Of a DNA stretch of 6,003 nucleotides, positions 4,744 through 6,003 are shown piece by piece. A program made the position numbers and the translations under genes. The stretch lies in the NCBI GenBank assembly GCA_002007315.1, contig LNZQ01000084.1, positions 1-6,003 on the forward strand, written 5' to 3'. The notes under the pieces are model-generated. The model ran no database searches. It was not told the origin of the DNA and saw nothing but the letters and a program-made list of their open reading frames with translations. Each line of letters begins with the position of its first letter. Within the stretch, counting starts at the first letter, position 1. The stretch is from Epulopiscium sp. Nele67-Bin004 (GTDB lineage Bacteria > Bacillota_A > Clostridia > Lachnospirales > Cellulosilyticaceae).

Positions 4744-6003
4744 TTACCCCCTATTCCCTTTAAGACTGTAAAACGCTTCAATTTGTGCCTGCTCTTGCGT
4801 TAGCCCTGTTTCCATCATTTTTGCGATTAATCTCATCATTTTGTCATAATCAAACGGCAGAACTTTTTTGAACTTCGGTAAATATCCGCTAAAGTCATCA
4901 AGTATTTGTTTTGCTTTTTCGCTTCCCGTTTTTTCTGCATGTTCTTCTATCATAGTTTTTAAATTTTTGATGTCGTATTTATCTTCAACTTTATCAATAG
5001 ACACCATCGCTTTGTTCACTCTTAAATAGAAATCATTGTGCTCATCAAGTACATATGCTATTCCCCCAGACATACCTGCACCAAAGTTTTTGCCCGTTCT
5101 TCCAAGCACAACGACCATTCCACCTGTCATATATTCACAACCGTGGTCACCAACACCTTCAACAACTGCCGTAGCACCTGAGTTTCTAACTGCAAAACGT
5201 TCACCAGCAACACCGCTAATATAAACTTTACCTTGTGTTGCACCGTATAAAGCAACGTTTCCAGTCACAATATTTGTACTCTTATCAAAAGTTGCATCTT
5301 TAGATGGATATACAATTATTTGCCCACCAGATAGTCCTTTACCTAAATAGTCATTTGTATCACCTGTTAATTCAAGTGTCAACCCTTGAGGAATAAATGC
5401 TCCAAAACTTTGCCCAACACTTCCCGTACATTTTACAGTAAATGTGTCGTCCTCAAGCTCATTTTGATAACGTTTTGTTATTTCAGAACCAAAAATTGTC
5501 CCAAGACTTCTATCCAAATTGTTTACATCAATTTTTATAGCTTTTTTTGTTCCTTTTTCAAACGCCGACTTAAACCCTGGTATAATTTTTGCCATATCCG
5601 TAGTTGACTCAAGTTTGAAGTCGTATTTATCGCCTTCTCTATAACTTACGCAATTGTCCTCAACCAATGGGTTAAATAACAATCTTGATAAGTCAATTTT
5701 ACTTGCACGTTTAGTTAAATTGTCTTTTCTCATCTCAAGTAAATCTACACGCCCAACAAGTTCTTCAACTGTTCTAACTCCAAGCTTCGCCATAAACTCA
5801 CGAAGTTCTCTCGCCATAAACAACATAAAGTTTTCAACATATTCAGGCTTACCTGTGTATCTACTTCTAAGTTCTGGATTTTGCGTTGCAACACCCATCG
5901 GACACGTATCAAGATTACAAACTCTCATCATAACACAGCCAATAGCTACTAATGGACCTGTCGAGAATGAAAACTGCTCTGCTCCAAGCATCGCCGCAAC
6001 TGC
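4744..6003 (-). CDS. gltB: Glutamate synthase (NADPH) large subunit, C-terminal part (N-terminus beyond the right edge)
   Basis: This is the alpha subunit of glutamate synthase, which releases ammonia from glutamine and uses it to turn 2-oxoglutarate into glutamate at FMN. The reading frame runs uninterrupted to the right edge, giving 419 visible residues of a protein usually about 1500 long; the Met at 5989-5991 is internal, not a start. The fragment opens in the end of the FMN synthase domain with the [3Fe-4S] ligands Cys23, Cys29 and Cys34 (IGCVMMRVCNLDTCPMG), in the C-x5-C-x4-C spacing known for this subunit. The C-terminal GXGXG beta-helix domain spans about residues 158-340, with GLSGGQIIVYP, GDHGCEYMTGGMVVVLG and GAGMSGGIAYVLDE. 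The last part (LPKFKKVLPFDYDKMM to the end) is the usual tail. The amidotransferase and most of the synthase domain are not seen. Its TAA is followed by gltD after 6 bases. Confidence 0.97.
   Translation of the reverse strand, partial: AVAAMLGAEQFSFSTGPLVAIGCVMMRVCNLDTCPMGVATQNPELRSRYTGKPEYVENFMLFMARELREFMAKLGVRTVEELVGRVDLLEMRKDNLTKRASKIDLSRLLFNPLVEDNCVSYREGDKYDFKLESTTDMAKIIPGFKSAFEKGTKKAIKIDVNNLDRSLGTIFGSEITKRYQNELEDDTFTVKCTGSVGQSFGAFIPQGLTLELTGDTNDYLGKGLSGGQIIVYPSKDATFDKSTNIVTGNVALYGATQGKVYISGVAGERFAVRNSGATAVVEGVGDHGCEYMTGGMVVVLGRTGKNFGAGMSGGIAYVLDEHNDFYLRVNKAMVSIDKVEDKYDIKNLKTMIEEHAEKTGSEKAKQILDDFSGYLPKFKKVLPFDYDKMMRLIAKMMETGLTQEQAQIEAFYSLKGNRG
4747..4752 (-). promoter_or_regulatory. gltD ribosome binding site inside the gltB 3' end
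   Basis: On the minus strand AGGGGG lies 9 bases before the gltD ATG and overlaps the last Arg-Gly codons of gltB, just before its TAA. Ribosomes finishing gltB would uncover or re-use it, keeping the two subunits in step. The same AATAGGGGG context precedes the symporter start at 475. Confidence 0.75.

Noticed and set aside
5036..5607. Plus-strand open frames at 5036-5224 and 5386-5607
   Set aside because: They are antisense to conserved gltB GXGXG-domain coding sequence, with no domain features of their own.
1..6003. Mobile element, CRISPR array, toxin-antitoxin or defence system
   Set aside because: No transposase, integrase, direct-repeat array or paired small toxin/antitoxin genes are visible, and the genes are mostly housekeeping or transport.

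Overview
The window reads as chromosomal DNA of a low-GC, Gram-positive-type bacterium, most likely Bacillota (Clostridia-like). The evidence is strong AT bias, very AT-rich spacers, purine-rich AAGGAG/AGGGGG ribosome binding sites ahead of every visible start, and a clostridial-style two-gene NADPH-type glutamate synthase. Species cannot be fixed from this sequence alone. I see no insertion sequence, phage gene, CRISPR array, tRNA or rRNA.

Layout, left to right. (1) At 1-475 (minus) is the N-terminal third of a dicarboxylate/amino-acid:cation symporter (GltP/DctA family), cut by the left edge. (2) At 476-862 is a 387-base AT-rich spacer without a convincing gene. It holds two strong inverted repeats (638-678 and 802-843) and a possible plus-strand promoter at 549-577, which together could make a roughly 100-nt RNA. 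(3) At 863-2230 (minus) is a 455-residue polytopic membrane transporter of a family I cannot name with certainty. (4) A 94-base divergent spacer follows. (5) At 2325-2771 (plus) is a methylated-DNA-protein cysteine methyltransferase (Ogt type) with an intact active site. (6) At 2798-3226 (plus) is a small secreted, very acidic, Asn-rich protein of unknown function, with what looks like its own extended -10 promoter inside the last codons of ogt. (7) At 3241-3266 is a clean intrinsic terminator for the minus-strand operon. (8) At 3271-4737 (minus) is gltD, complete. (9) At 4744-6003 (minus) is the C-terminal 419 residues of gltB, cut by the right edge.

How the parts relate. gltB and gltD form one operon (6-base gap, gltD ribosome binding site inside the last codons of gltB) making glutamate synthase: glutamine + 2-oxoglutarate + NADPH to two glutamates. 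It ends at the 3241-3266 hairpin. The ogt/secreted-protein pair runs towards it and converges there. The two transporter genes point the same way, but a 387-base spacer with hairpins lies between them, so co-transcription is doubtful. The symporter family includes glutamate/aspartate carriers, which would fit beside gltBD, but that link is inference.

This is mainly an ordinary housekeeping region. The least explained parts are the secreted acidic protein, the unassigned transporter and the structured spacer at 549-843. I see no clear sign of a new multi-gene system.
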